A DNA stretch of 64,000 nt from Lachnospiraceae bacterium (lineage in GTDB: Bacteria; Bacillota; Clostridia; Lachnospirales; Lachnospiraceae): NCBI GenBank assembly GCA_017427775.1, contig JAFRSD010000005.1:124001-188000 (forward strand), written 5' to 3'. Position numbers and translations under genes: made by a program. Shown piece after piece: positions 8,303-17,496 of this stretch (position 1 is its first letter; every line of letters begins with the position of its first letter). Under the pieces are notes generated by a model. That model ran no database searches and was not told the DNA's origin. It worked only from the letters and a program-made list of their open reading frames with translations.

Positions 8303-9493
8303 TTATTCCCGCCGCCTGCCTCCGATGAGGCGTGGCATCTTCCACAATCTTGCGGCATATGCAAAGACAGCCAGCATGAGAACATAACAGACGGCAAGAA
8401 AGAACGGGAATGAACCCATTCCGAGTGCCTGGCCGACAAGACCGCACAGAATCGGTCCTACAATGATGGCGAAACTGGAGACTGCCATCTGTGTTCCGAT
8501 AATCGCCGGAGAACGGTTCTCTCCGAAGTTCTCGGGCGTCAGGTAATTGAAATTCGGGAACATCGGGCCGTTTCCGAGACCGATCATCATAAGCGCTGCG
8601 ATTGTGACGACATTGTTCGGAACGAGTATCAGAAGCCCCAGCGCCGCGCCCAGTATGATAAGCCCTGCTTTGATAATCTGCCAGCTGTGGAGCCTTCGGG
8701 CGAAGACACCCGAAAGAAACCGTCCCAACGTCATGCCGAGATAGTAAAAGGTTACCGATGCCGCAGCCAGTTCATTGCTCAGATGCCTGTGCTCAACTAA
8801 GAACGTACTGCACCAGCTACCGGCCGAAACCTCGATCATAACCGAGCAGATGAAGAGCAGCCACATGATCTTAACGCCTTTGATCGCGGCCGCCTCCTTC
8901 AAAGAGAGCGCTTCGAATTCCTCTTCCGCTTTGTTCTCGTTTCCGTGAACCTTCTTCCAGACCGGAAGCGTTATGATCAGCAGCGCCGCGAGTCCGAGCT
9001 GAATCCCCGCCGCGATCCGGTAGCCGCTTCTCCATCCCATTCCGCTACGGAATACAAGTGTCATGATAAACGGACTGACCGTAACGCCTACTCCGTAAAA
9101 GCAATGCAGGAAACTCATCTGCGATGCGCTGTAATGGAGCGCGACATAGTTGTTTAATACCGTATCGATGGATCCCGCGCCGAGTCCGAGCGGCACGGAA
9201 AGAAGACATATAAAAAGAAAATTGGCGGAAAAGCTGAAGCCGAGCAGGGAGATACCCGTTAACAGCGTGCAGGCCGCCGTAAGCTTATTCGTCCCGAGTC
9301 TTTTTATGAGCCTCGCACTCATCAGACTGGAAACCATCGTTCCGCAGGAGCAGATCATGGAAACCAAGCCGCCGAGTGCGAACGGCAGACCGAATTCGTT
9401 ATAGATTGACGGCCAGGAAGTACCGAACAGGGAATCCGGGATTCCGAGCCCGATGAAAGCCGCATAGATGATTGTGATCAGTAATGTAGCCAT
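8303..9493 (-). CDS. Major facilitator superfamily transporter
   Basis: 396 residues from ATG 9493 with AGAGG upstream; the longer frame adds a non-membrane N-terminus overlapping the upstream gene. About 12 hydrophobic helices, an MFS loop RLIKRLGTNKLTAAC after TM2 and a central cytoplasmic loop near VWKKVHGNENKAEEE. This resembles the FucP/YfmO-type sugar or drug transporters; the substrate is not predictable. Confidence 0.86.
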   Translation of the reverse strand: MATLLITIIYAAFIGLGIPDSLFGTSWPSIYNEFGLPFALGGLVSMICSCGTMVSSLMSARLIKRLGTNKLTAACTLLTGISLLGFSFSANFLFICLLSVPLGLGAGSIDTVLNNYVALHYSASQMSFLHCFYGVGVTVSPFIMTLVFRSGMGWRSGYRIAAGIQLGLAALLIITLPVWKKVHGNENKAEEEFEALSLKEAAAIKGVKIMWLLFICSVMIEVSAGSWCSTFLVEHRHLSNELAAASVTFYYLGMTLGRFLSGVFARRLHSWQIIKAGLIILGAALGLLILVPNNVVTIAALMMIGLGNGPMFPNFNYLTPENFGENRSPAIIGTQMAVSSFAIIVGPILCGLVGQALGMGSFPFFLAVCYVLMLAVFAYAARLWKMPRLIGGRRRE

Positions 9494-9518
9494 CTGTCCT
9501 CTTTCATACGCGCAGACA

Positions 9519-10610
9519 CTATTCGTCAAAGAAGCAATATTTCTTATCCGTTTCGGTCTTCGCACGGTACAACGCCGTATCGGCCTTCTTAAAGAGCGCG
9601 GGATACCCTCCGCCCTCGCCGGAATATATTGCGACACCGATACTTACGTAAACCTTCCGGCTCTTGTCCGGCAGTTCGAAATGCTCCGTTGCTCCGGCAG
9701 CGATCTCCTCAGCAATCGCGCGTGCCGTCTCACGGCTGTCCGTATCTTTGACAAATACGACGAACTCATCGCCGCCGAACCGGGCAGCGATCTCATTAGC
9801 CTTCGCTCTTCGGCCGAGAAATCTGCCGAGCTGGCAGATCACCTCATCGCCGGCATCATGTCCGTATGTGTCATTGACCGATTTGAACTTGTCGACATCC
9901 ATAACGAAAAGAATGCCTTTCCCGTCGGGATTGTCTGTAAGAATCCTGCTGACGTCTCTCGTGAGCGCGCCTTTATTCTTAAGACCCGTCAGTTCGTCCG
10001 TATCCTTTTGAATGTTGAGTTTTCTTGTCAGCACAAACTCCCTGATACGTACCGAGTTCGCGATGATGCTGAGAAAGATTCCGATGATCGTGAAAATAAC
10101 GACATTGATCAAATCGTATTCCCAGACCGTCTGCGGCTTAACATTATGCATCCAGATAAGGAATACGCTCGAAGCGGCGACCAGCTCGATCGCCATAAAG
10201 AACGGCTTGTCGATCATAAACATCGGTGCAACCAGCAGGAAGCAGACAAATGCGGTAGCAGTGCTCTCCGGTTTGTTCGCGGTAATGAAGCAGGCGAACA
10301 GGAACAGCAGCGAAATGGACAGATATATGATCAGCTGCGCCACGATCGAATCCTTCCTCAAAAGGAAGAAGAGGATGGCGGCGAAAACGGAATACACAAA
10401 CGCCGACATATAAAACACACTGTTCGAACTCATGATTTCCTTAAACAGCGAGCAGACATACAAAAAGCCGAATGCACCGACCATGAAGATGTGGAGCATG
10501 CGCCAGACTCTGAAATTCGAGATGTACGCATCCTTCTTGATGGCGTTGTATTCGTCTCTCTCAATCCCGCAGTAGAAACAATAATTCCGAATGGTTCTTA
10601 AAACTTGCAT
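9519..10610 (-). CDS. Membrane-bound diguanylate cyclase
   Basis: 363 residues. The N-terminal half holds about six hydrophobic helices (residues 38-185), the C-terminal half a GGDEF domain with an intact FGGDEFVVF active site near residue 278, so it should make cyclic di-GMP from GTP. The inhibitory I-site that normally reads RxxD is KANE, so product inhibition is probably lost or weak. RBS AGAGGTT precedes the ATG. No EAL or PilZ protein is in the window. Confidence 0.92.
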   Translation of the reverse strand: MQVLRTIRNYCFYCGIERDEYNAIKKDAYISNFRVWRMLHIFMVGAFGFLYVCSLFKEIMSSNSVFYMSAFVYSVFAAILFFLLRKDSIVAQLIIYLSISLLFLFACFITANKPESTATAFVCFLLVAPMFMIDKPFFMAIELVAASSVFLIWMHNVKPQTVWEYDLINVVIFTIIGIFLSIIANSVRIREFVLTRKLNIQKDTDELTGLKNKGALTRDVSRILTDNPDGKGILFVMDVDKFKSVNDTYGHDAGDEVICQLGRFLGRRAKANEIAARFGGDEFVVFVKDTDSRETARAIAEEIAAGATEHFELPDKSRKVYVSIGVAIYSGEGGGYPALFKKADTALYRAKTETDKKYCFFDE

Positions 10611-10659
10611 GAAAAAATAACCTCTGACTCTAAAGCATTACTTGGGATTTGCCGCCCCG

Positions 10660-11376
10660 CTAAAGCTGCAGGAGCGGGTGCTTATCCCGGTCGATCAAAC
10701 CGTATACGAAGACCAGGAACGAACCCACGAGCGTTATGATCAGATCGTGCATGGTGTCGTTCAGCCCGACATCCACATAGCCCGGGAGCTCCTGCCCGTC
10801 AACGGAAACGGCATTTATATTTTCAATCGTCACGACATCTCCGGAATTGTCTCCGAGAAGGTACGAATGAATTTCGGTAACATAGGTGTCCTTCTGCATA
10901 TCGAATCCGAGGCTCTTATCGGCCGTGAACTCGACAACTTCCCAAAGCACCGCGATCAGAACGGAAAATGCGACCGCCATCGCGAGATTGAGAAGCCTTT
11001 TCGCCCCGACGCTCCGGTAAAGCCTCTGCAAAAGATAATATACAAGGATCGTAAACAGTCCGCCCTGGACAAAGTGCAGCATCTTATCCCACCACGGACA
11101 GCTCAGATATAAGCCGAAGCAGCTTCCCATCGTATGACCGCAGGCATAAACTGTCGCGAAACAGAAAAGCGGGAGCCGGCTCGTCACGGAAAGAAGCAGT
11201 TCGAGAGCCATCGGGATCATGACCAGAAACATCGTTATGAAGAACTTGAAAGCATGATCCGGCCGGTTCTTTGCAATAAGATACCAGAGAATGATGCCGA
11301 GAAGCACCGCTTCCGTGATCAGGAGAAACACCAGCTTCGGTTTTCTTTCTTTGATCTTATCCATTATCTTCTTCAT
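10660..11376 (-). CDS. Integral membrane protein, DUF2238/YjdF-like
   Basis: 238 residues from ATG 11376 (AGGT seven bases upstream; a GTG two codons earlier is the alternative). Six hydrophobic segments with polar signatures WWDKMLHFVQGG, WEVVEF and NDTMHDLIITLVGS, which fit the DUF2238/YjdF membrane family. Function is unknown. A 60-residue soluble insert sits before the last helix. Confidence 0.7.
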   Translation of the reverse strand: MKKIMDKIKERKPKLVFLLITEAVLLGIILWYLIAKNRPDHAFKFFITMFLVMIPMALELLLSVTSRLPLFCFATVYACGHTMGSCFGLYLSCPWWDKMLHFVQGGLFTILVYYLLQRLYRSVGAKRLLNLAMAVAFSVLIAVLWEVVEFTADKSLGFDMQKDTYVTEIHSYLLGDNSGDVVTIENINAVSVDGQELPGYVDVGLNDTMHDLIITLVGSFLVFVYGLIDRDKHPLLQL

Positions 11377-11406
11377 CGCCACACCTACAAAAGCACAGTA
11401 TTCTTA

Positions 11407-12093
11407 TCAAAGGCCGAACGCCCTCGGCAGAAAGCCCATAACAAAATGAAGCAGCCAGACACACCAGATATTGCGGTCTCTTTCATAAAGGATTCCCGTC
11501 ACAAAACAGAGCACGCCGGCCGCGGCCATGTAATAGATCGGAAAATGCATATGAAGGATGCAGAAGAACAGTCCGATGAAGATCAGCGTCTTCCATTTGC
11601 TGTTCATCGCCCGGCTGACATTGTCCTGCCAAAGCGGCTTGATCAGCAGTTCCTGCCACAGCGCGCTGACCGGATAAAACCAGCGGAACCTCTGGTCAAG
11701 ATACAATCCGAAAAACGGCTTTGCCGCCGTGACGGGGTCCACCGTATTTTTGTAAAGCCGGTATCCCGCGAGAACCGCCGCGTACAGAACAAGCACGATC
11801 ACGGTTTCCGCAAGCCTTCTTTTGAAATTGCATTCCTTCGAAACCTTAAAACAAGAGAAGGAAAATGTAATCTTTTTACATGCAACCAATACCGCGGCTA
11901 TAACCGTGATGATCGACATATAAATCTTGATAAGCAGATTCTCACTGCCGGGAATCGCATATCCGGGCAGGAAACGGGCGCATATCTTGTCCGTCAGCAC
12001 GAGGATCAGAATCGCCGCCAGACTTAGCAGATATATGGTCCGGTCTCTGCCGTCATCTTCTTCGGTTTTCATAAAAGGGAACAGGTCTTTCAT
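11407..12093 (-). CDS. CPBP-like membrane protein with degenerate motifs
   Basis: 228 residues with about seven hydrophobic helices. The order WQELLIKPLWQ, FCILHMHFP and LLHFVMGF recalls the three motifs of CPBP intramembrane proteases (Abi family), but the first motif has a single Glu instead of EExxxR, so protease activity is doubtful. Its ATG overlaps the permease stop by four bases, tying it to the ABC exporter operon, where it may act as an accessory or immunity-like protein. Confidence 0.55.
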   Translation of the reverse strand: MKDLFPFMKTEEDDGRDRTIYLLSLAAILILVLTDKICARFLPGYAIPGSENLLIKIYMSIITVIAAVLVACKKITFSFSCFKVSKECNFKRRLAETVIVLVLYAAVLAGYRLYKNTVDPVTAAKPFFGLYLDQRFRWFYPVSALWQELLIKPLWQDNVSRAMNSKWKTLIFIGLFFCILHMHFPIYYMAAAGVLCFVTGILYERDRNIWCVWLLHFVMGFLPRAFGL

Positions 12094-13214
12094 TCATTTC
12101 CTCTCTTGATTCCCAGACTCCATGACGTAAATATTCCGGCTGCGAACCAGAATACGAGAACGATCAACGCTCCCAAAAGGAACGGCTTTCCGCAAACCGT
12201 ATTGAAATACCAGTGTCCCGGAAGGAATCCGGATACTTTGTCCCAGATCGCGGCCCAGTCCGGAATATCGCAGATCAGCCCCGAGAAGAGCGAAGCCGCC
12301 ATTGTGATCACCGTAGCCGACAGGATCAGGTTGGCAAATTTGCCCGACAGGGAACAGGTTACCAGCGCGAGCGCCGCCGTGCTGCAGGCGTAAAGCACAA
12401 AGGACAGTAACACCTTTCCGGGATCGGGATGTTTCGAAACGATAAGCACGGGGACAAATCCGAGGACAGTCACGGTAAGTTCCGGAAGCATCTGTACAAC
12501 GAACAGGGAAGAAATCCTTCCGCCGGAGCCGACCACTCTTTTCAGAAGCCCCGTGGAAGCATAATCGCACATCCACGTGCCGCTTATGATCAGGTAAAAC
12601 ATCGTGAGGACCGCATACCACCGGATTCCGTAAAAGTTCACCTCTTCGGCTTCCGCATCCTCTTCCATCGCAAAGGTCTCGATATCGAGAAGGGATTCTC
12701 CGTTCCAGATTCCGGTCGCCAGGGAGCGGAATTTTTCACGGTATGCTTCATCCATCACGCCGGCATCTTCCAATTTTCCTTCGATCAGCACTTCCGTAAA
12801 GACTTTGACGATATCGTTGATCACAATCTCGGTGAAAAACGTCATGTCATAAGAATCCGCCATTACGGTAACCTTCACCAAGGACTGATAGTCGCCTTTT
12901 CGGATCTTCTCCGTAAAATCAGGCGCGATCTCGATCATTCCCTGTGCCTTGTTCACGGCAACTTCGCGAACGGCGTTTTCTCTCGATACAACCGAAAACT
13001 CGTAATTCTCTTCGTTCAAAAGCTCCACAAGATGGGCCCCGAGCGTGCCGGCGTCCTCATTTACCACCTTGATCCGGATCTGCTTCGCCGTTTCCCCTTC
13101 CCCGTACAGGGAGATGTATATGCACACGATCACCGCGATGATGATAATGGCAAGGGATCGGAAATCCGTCAGCAGCGCTCTTGTTCTTCCTTTCATGATC
13201 GCGAGATTATTCAT
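12090..13214 (-). CDS. ABC-2 type transporter permease
   Basis: 374 residues from ATG 13214, with GGGGTG upstream; it overlaps the previous gene by eight bases. N-terminal TM (about 20-40), a large outer domain of ~170 residues, then five or six helices, the layout of YhgE/ABC-2 permeases. With the next permease and the ATPase at 14452 it forms an exporter. The DNA before the start carries a 30-base tandem duplication that gives a spurious longer frame. Confidence 0.87.
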   Translation of the reverse strand: MNNLAIMKGRTRALLTDFRSLAIIIIAVIVCIYISLYGEGETAKQIRIKVVNEDAGTLGAHLVELLNEENYEFSVVSRENAVREVAVNKAQGMIEIAPDFTEKIRKGDYQSLVKVTVMADSYDMTFFTEIVINDIVKVFTEVLIEGKLEDAGVMDEAYREKFRSLATGIWNGESLLDIETFAMEEDAEAEEVNFYGIRWYAVLTMFYLIISGTWMCDYASTGLLKRVVGSGGRISSLFVVQMLPELTVTVLGFVPVLIVSKHPDPGKVLLSFVLYACSTAALALVTCSLSGKFANLILSATVITMAASLFSGLICDIPDWAAIWDKVSGFLPGHWYFNTVCGKPFLLGALIVLVFWFAAGIFTSWSLGIKRGNE

Positions 13215-14451
13215 ATGCCGCACCCCGCTTCCGATAAGCAAAGAACCCTGCACCCCGCTTCCGATAAGCAAAGAACCCTGCCGCCGTAAACAGCACGAAC
13301 GAAACCGCCAGGATCAGCATATCCTGCGCGTACCGTTCCGCCATCAGATTGAACATGGCATTTGAAAAGATACTGACGCTCGCCCTGACCGGAGATATCC
13401 TCATCAGGAAGGATACGAACGCGGGAAGTCCCGCCTTATCCGAAAGGAACGTCACGCCGGCAAAGCATGCCGCGCCGAAATATAAACCCGCCCAAAGCGA
13501 CGACTGCCCGTGCCGGAACAGCGAGCCGATCAGTACCGCAAGCGCGGAATACGTAAGTGCCGTAAGGATCATACCCGGAAGGACGGAAAGCACGTTCTTC
13601 ATTTCCACCTGCCGGAGTGCCCGCGCCATCGGATACATAACGGCAAATGTGCACAGAATGAGAACTGTTCCCGAAACGATCCTCGCGATGAAGAAATAAA
13701 CCGTCTTCTGCGCCGGAACGCTTCGTTTTGACAGAACGCCGGCCTTATCAATGCTCGTCAGATACATGACCGGGAAAGACGCGAAGAACGCGCAAGCAGC
13801 AAAAAGGATCGCCAGCGCATAACGGAGATGATAATCTCCTCCCAGAAGGAATACACCGTTTTTCCCGATGATCTCGCCGCGGTGAAGATAAACGCTGATC
13901 AGTTCGGTTACCGCTTTGTCCCGCACTTCGCCGAGTTTATCGCCCGACAGGCCGCGCGCTTCCGCCGCTTCACCTGCCGCGCTGATCACACGGATGCTCT
14001 GCCCGAATACCGAGATGCTGCTCTTAATGCCGCTTTGAAACGTAAGGGCGTCAAAAGCATGCGGAGGGGCATAATAAAACTTCATGGCAGCACGCTCGCC
14101 GCTTATTGCTTTTTGGTAAGTGTCCGCGGGAATATACAGAAAAACAGACGCTTTGCCCTCTTCCACCATACGCTTTCCTGCCTCGGCATCTGCCGCGGGA
14201 TAGATCACGGCGTTTCCTTTGTCCACCTCATAGTCAACGACCATGTTCATCATCATCTTAAGAAGCACGCTCTCATCGTCATTACAGAGCGCGCCGGTGA
14301 TGAATGCGCCGTCGCCGTCCGCTAAAACCGGTGCAAGGAAGAGTCCGAACATCAGCACGACGGGTATCGGTGCAAGGACGGCCAGGATTGCCGTCTTACC
14401 ATGACCGAAGAGTCTTTTTATATCATACAAGATGAATGAAAAAAGCTTCAT
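13207..14451 (-). CDS. ABC-2 type transporter permease
   Basis: 414 residues with an N-terminal TM, a large extracytoplasmic domain (about 45-215) and a C-terminal bundle of helices. The ATG directly follows the ATPase stop (TAAATG). The C-terminus ends in two copies of the ten residues GAGFFAYRKR, caused by a 30-base tandem duplication at 13221-13280. It is the partner of the permease at 12090. Confidence 0.88.
   Translation of the reverse strand: MKLFSFILYDIKRLFGHGKTAILAVLAPIPVVLMFGLFLAPVLADGDGAFITGALCNDDESVLLKMMMNMVVDYEVDKGNAVIYPAADAEAGKRMVEEGKASVFLYIPADTYQKAISGERAAMKFYYAPPHAFDALTFQSGIKSSISVFGQSIRVISAAGEAAEARGLSGDKLGEVRDKAVTELISVYLHRGEIIGKNGVFLLGGDYHLRYALAILFAACAFFASFPVMYLTSIDKAGVLSKRSVPAQKTVYFFIARIVSGTVLILCTFAVMYPMARALRQVEMKNVLSVLPGMILTALTYSALAVLIGSLFRHGQSSLWAGLYFGAACFAGVTFLSDKAGLPAFVSFLMRISPVRASVSIFSNAMFNLMAERYAQDMLILAVSFVLFTAAGFFAYRKRGAGFFAYRKRGAAYE
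13221..13280. repeat. Perfect 30-base tandem duplication
   Basis: The unit starting CACCCCGCTTCCGATAAGCA occurs twice without mismatch (13221-13250 and 13251-13280). It is in frame and duplicates ten residues at the C-terminus of the permease gene, just before the start of the next gene. Confidence 0.97.
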
Positions 14452-15066
14452 TTAAGCAAACTGGCCTCCGTCAAGTCTCAAAGAACGGTCCATCAGAGGA
14501 AGCAGGATCGTCGGATTATGCTCGGTGATGATCATCGCCGTTCCCTTCTCTTTCTCATCCTTCAGCAGGCCGGCGATACATTCCCCGCCCTGTTCGTCAA
14601 TCCCCGCAAGGGGTTCGTCCAACATCAGATATTGATAGGTTCCCATCAGCGCAACGGCAAGATTGACGCGTCTTCGCTGTCCGCCGGAGAGCCGGTCGAT
14701 CCGCTTTTTACGGAAATCTTCCATCCTGAGCGCGCGGATCAGATACTCCGCGCGGTCAATCTTCTCCTGTCCCTTCAGGGAAGACCACGCATACAGGTTC
14801 TCCGTCACGGTCAGTTCTTCGAAGAGGACGATATCCTGCGGCACATAGGCGATCTTCTCCCTGGCCGCCTTACCGGAAAGCCCGTCAACCTTTACCTCTC
14901 CGGCATCCGGCTTCAGTATCCCTGCAAGCATTTTTAAAAGGGTGCTCTTTCCGCTTCCGTTCTTTCCGAGGAGCGCAACGCCTTCGCCGGGTTGTAACGT
15001 CAGCGACAGATCATCAATCGCTTTGAATTGGCCGTAGCTTTTTGTCAGTCCGTTTGCTTCCAGCAT
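14452..15066 (-). CDS. ABC transporter ATP-binding protein
   Basis: 204 residues. Walker A LLGKNGSGKSTLLKM (about 33-47), signature RLSGGQRRRVNLAVA, Walker B YLMLDEPLAGID, His switch IITEHN. It is the energising subunit of the ABC-2 exporter whose permeases follow at once. It starts 19 bases after rlmD, so the exporter may share the rlmD promoter. Confidence 0.95.
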   Translation of the reverse strand: MLEANGLTKSYGQFKAIDDLSLTLQPGEGVALLGKNGSGKSTLLKMLAGILKPDAGEVKVDGLSGKAAREKIAYVPQDIVLFEELTVTENLYAWSSLKGQEKIDRAEYLIRALRMEDFRKKRIDRLSGGQRRRVNLAVALMGTYQYLMLDEPLAGIDEQGGECIAGLLKDEKEKGTAMIITEHNPTILLPLMDRSLRLDGGQFA

Positions 15067-15085
15067 AATGGAAATCCTTTCTAAC

Positions 15086-16450
15086 TCAATGGATATTGCT
15101 CAAAAGACATACTGTTTCGACATGAACGCTTCCCGGGAACTGGTCCACGGGCTGCACGCGCTCGATCCGGTATCCGCCGGCGCACAGGATCTTCAGATCA
15201 CGCGCAAGCGTAGCGGGGTCGCAGGAAACGTATACGATACGCGAAGGAGCCATCTTCAGCATGGTGGAAAGAAGCACTTCGTCGCAGCCCTTCCGCGGCG
15301 GGTCGACTACGATCACGTCCGCGCCGATGTCGGGATTCTTCCCGGTCAGTTCCGGAAATACATCCTCTGCTGCGCCGACATAGAATGACGCGTTTCCGAT
15401 ACCGTTCGCCGCGGCATTAGCCTTCGCATTTTCTATCGCCTCGGGAATGATCTCGACACCGTAAACATGCTTCGCGTGCTTTGCGAGGAACAGGGAGATC
15501 GTACCGATTCCGCAGTACAGATCCCAAACCGTTTCCTTTCCTGTCAATCCGGCAAATGCAAGCGCTTTCTCGTAAAGCACCTTCGTCTGTACGGGGTTTA
15601 CCTGGTAAAATGCCATCGGGGAGATCTCAAATGAGATGTCTCCGATCCGGTCCGTAACGGATGCCTTGCCGAAAAGCGGGATCAGACGGTCCCCGAGGAT
15701 CACATTGGTCTTCTCGCGGTTTACGTTAAGGCAAAGTCCGACGACGCCGGGAATCTTATTCAGCTTCTCCCAGAGCATCTCCGGAACCGGAATCTTCGTA
15801 CCGTTTACAACAAGACACACAACGGTTTCGCCGGTAGCAAATCCTTTTCGCATCAATACATGCCGGATCAGACCCCTGCCGGTTTCCTCATCATACGGCT
15901 CCGCGCCGCTTGCGGCAAGGTATTCCCGCACTGCCTGCAAGATCCGTTCATGCCCCGGCCAGAGCATGCCGCAAGCTTCCGTCGGAATGATACGGTGTGT
16001 CCTGCCCGCGTAAAACCCGAGAACCGGCGTCCCGTCGGCGGCTCTGCCTGCCGGGAACTGTCCTTTGTTCCGGTATGCATGCGGGTCATCCATGCCGATG
16101 ATCGGCTCCACGGTCACATCCGTAAAGCCGCCGATCCGGGTTATGCAATCCTGCACCTTCTTCTGTTTCAGACGAAGCTGTTCCTGATAGTTCATAAAAG
16201 AGAGCTGACATCCGCCGCACCGTGCCGCCACCGGGCACAAGGGCTCCGTGCGTCCCGCGGAAGGTCTGATCAGACGCTCCGTCTTTCCGAACGCATACGT
16301 CTTCTTCGCCTTCAGTATCCGAACCTCACACGTATCTCCGGGCACGGCATTTTTCACGAAAACGGTGATTCCGTCAGCATGGCCGATGCCTTCGCCGGTA
16401 TCGGATATGTCTTCTATTGTCAGCGTGAGCAGTTGATTCTTCTGAAACAT
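15086..16450 (-). CDS. rlmD: 23S rRNA (uracil-5-)-methyltransferase, RlmD/RumA type
   Basis: 454 residues. An N-terminal TRAM domain (about 1-60), Fe-S cluster cysteines C72, C78, C81 (CPVAARCGGC) with a fourth in TEACGM, a SAM motif VWDLYCGIGTISLFLA and the catalytic Cys in YVSCDPATLARDL. It methylates uridine C5 in 23S rRNA; in Firmicutes a single RlmCD enzyme may do two sites. It is separated from yhaM by a terminator and so begins its own transcript. Confidence 0.93.
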   Translation of the reverse strand: MFQKNQLLTLTIEDISDTGEGIGHADGITVFVKNAVPGDTCEVRILKAKKTYAFGKTERLIRPSAGRTEPLCPVAARCGGCQLSFMNYQEQLRLKQKKVQDCITRIGGFTDVTVEPIIGMDDPHAYRNKGQFPAGRAADGTPVLGFYAGRTHRIIPTEACGMLWPGHERILQAVREYLAASGAEPYDEETGRGLIRHVLMRKGFATGETVVCLVVNGTKIPVPEMLWEKLNKIPGVVGLCLNVNREKTNVILGDRLIPLFGKASVTDRIGDISFEISPMAFYQVNPVQTKVLYEKALAFAGLTGKETVWDLYCGIGTISLFLAKHAKHVYGVEIIPEAIENAKANAAANGIGNASFYVGAAEDVFPELTGKNPDIGADVIVVDPPRKGCDEVLLSTMLKMAPSRIVYVSCDPATLARDLKILCAGGYRIERVQPVDQFPGSVHVETVCLLSNIH

Positions 16451-16482
16451 GGTCTCTCCGTCCGTGTTGTCCGTTAATCTCC

Positions 16483-16512
16483 AAAAATGCCGCAGGCTTC
16501 TCCCTGCGGCAT
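16483..16512 (-). terminator. Terminator after yhaM
   Basis: On the minus strand a perfect ten-base stem ATGCCGCAGG/CCTGCGGCAT with a six-base loop is followed by TTTTT. It closes the long transcript that ends with yhaM. Confidence 0.92.
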
Positions 16513-16537
16513 GACTGTCCCTGTTGCCGGATCCGCT

Positions 16538-17479
16538 TTATTTCGAAGTCGCGCGGATGTTGCTTTCGAACAGTTTCTGATATCCGAGCCAGTTGCCCGC
16601 TGCGTTTTCATTTCCCGCAAACAGTTCCTTTAACGTTTCCATCTTGGCGTCCAGATTATCTGCCATACTGAGTGCAAGCGCTTCGGCAATGGCCGGTTTC
16701 TTGGGCGAACCGAATTCCAGCTCGCCGTGATGTGCTAATATGCAGTGCCGCAGTTCTGCTGCCAGCTTCTGCGGAAAATGAGGAACCTCCCCGATCTTCT
16801 TTCCGATGTATTCCGCTCCGAGGAAGATATGTCCGAGCAGATTGCCCTCGTCGGTGTAGTCATTCTCCGGGAAGGAGGAAATCTCAAACAGCTTTCCGAT
16901 ATCATGGAAGATAGCCGCCGTCACGAGAAGATCGCGGTTTAAGAGCGGATAGTCCTCCGCGATCTGCGCGCAAAGCTTCGTTACGCCGAGCGTATGCTCC
17001 AAAAGACCGCCGATAAATGCATGGTGGATTGCCTTTGCCGCGGAATGCGACGCGAACTTCGAACTGATCTCCTTATCGTCAAATACGATCTGCAGAAGAC
17101 TCTTCAGATGCGGCTCTTTTACGCTTTCCGTCATCTTCTTCAGCTCCGCGAACATTTCCTTGCGGTCGCGGCCGGAAACCGGCATGTAATCCGCCGGATC
17201 GTATTCGCCTTCGTCGGCTTTCCGGATACGGCGCACATTCAGCTGAAGATTATTCTGGAACGTTGTCAGCTGTCCCTCCACCTTCACATAATCCATTATA
17301 TCGACATTGCCGATGCCGGGGCCGAGATCCCAGATCTTCGCCTCGAGCGTACCCGTCTGATCCTGCAGCGTCAGCGCCATATAATTCTTTCCGGTCTTGG
17401 TCTTCAGCGTCTGGCACTGCTTGCAGAGATACACCTCATTCAGCATCTCGCCGTCTCTTAACTCGTTGATATACCGCAT
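16538..17479 (-). CDS. yhaM: YhaM-type 3'-5' exoribonuclease
   Basis: 313 residues: an N-terminal OB-fold nucleic-acid-binding domain (about 10-95; TLQDQTGTLEAKIWD) and a metal-dependent HD domain (about 150-290; LLEHTLGV, FHDIGKL, LAHHGELEFG). In Bacillus this enzyme trims RNA and single-stranded DNA from the 3' end. It is the last gene of a run after the two-component system and the HtrA-like protein. Confidence 0.93.
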   Translation of the reverse strand: MRYINELRDGEMLNEVYLCKQCQTLKTKTGKNYMALTLQDQTGTLEAKIWDLGPGIGNVDIMDYVKVEGQLTTFQNNLQLNVRRIRKADEGEYDPADYMPVSGRDRKEMFAELKKMTESVKEPHLKSLLQIVFDDKEISSKFASHSAAKAIHHAFIGGLLEHTLGVTKLCAQIAEDYPLLNRDLLVTAAIFHDIGKLFEISSFPENDYTDEGNLLGHIFLGAEYIGKKIGEVPHFPQKLAAELRHCILAHHGELEFGSPKKPAIAEALALSMADNLDAKMETLKELFAGNENAAGNWLGYQKLFESNIRATSK

Positions 17480-17496
17480 GTTACGATTCCCTTCCG

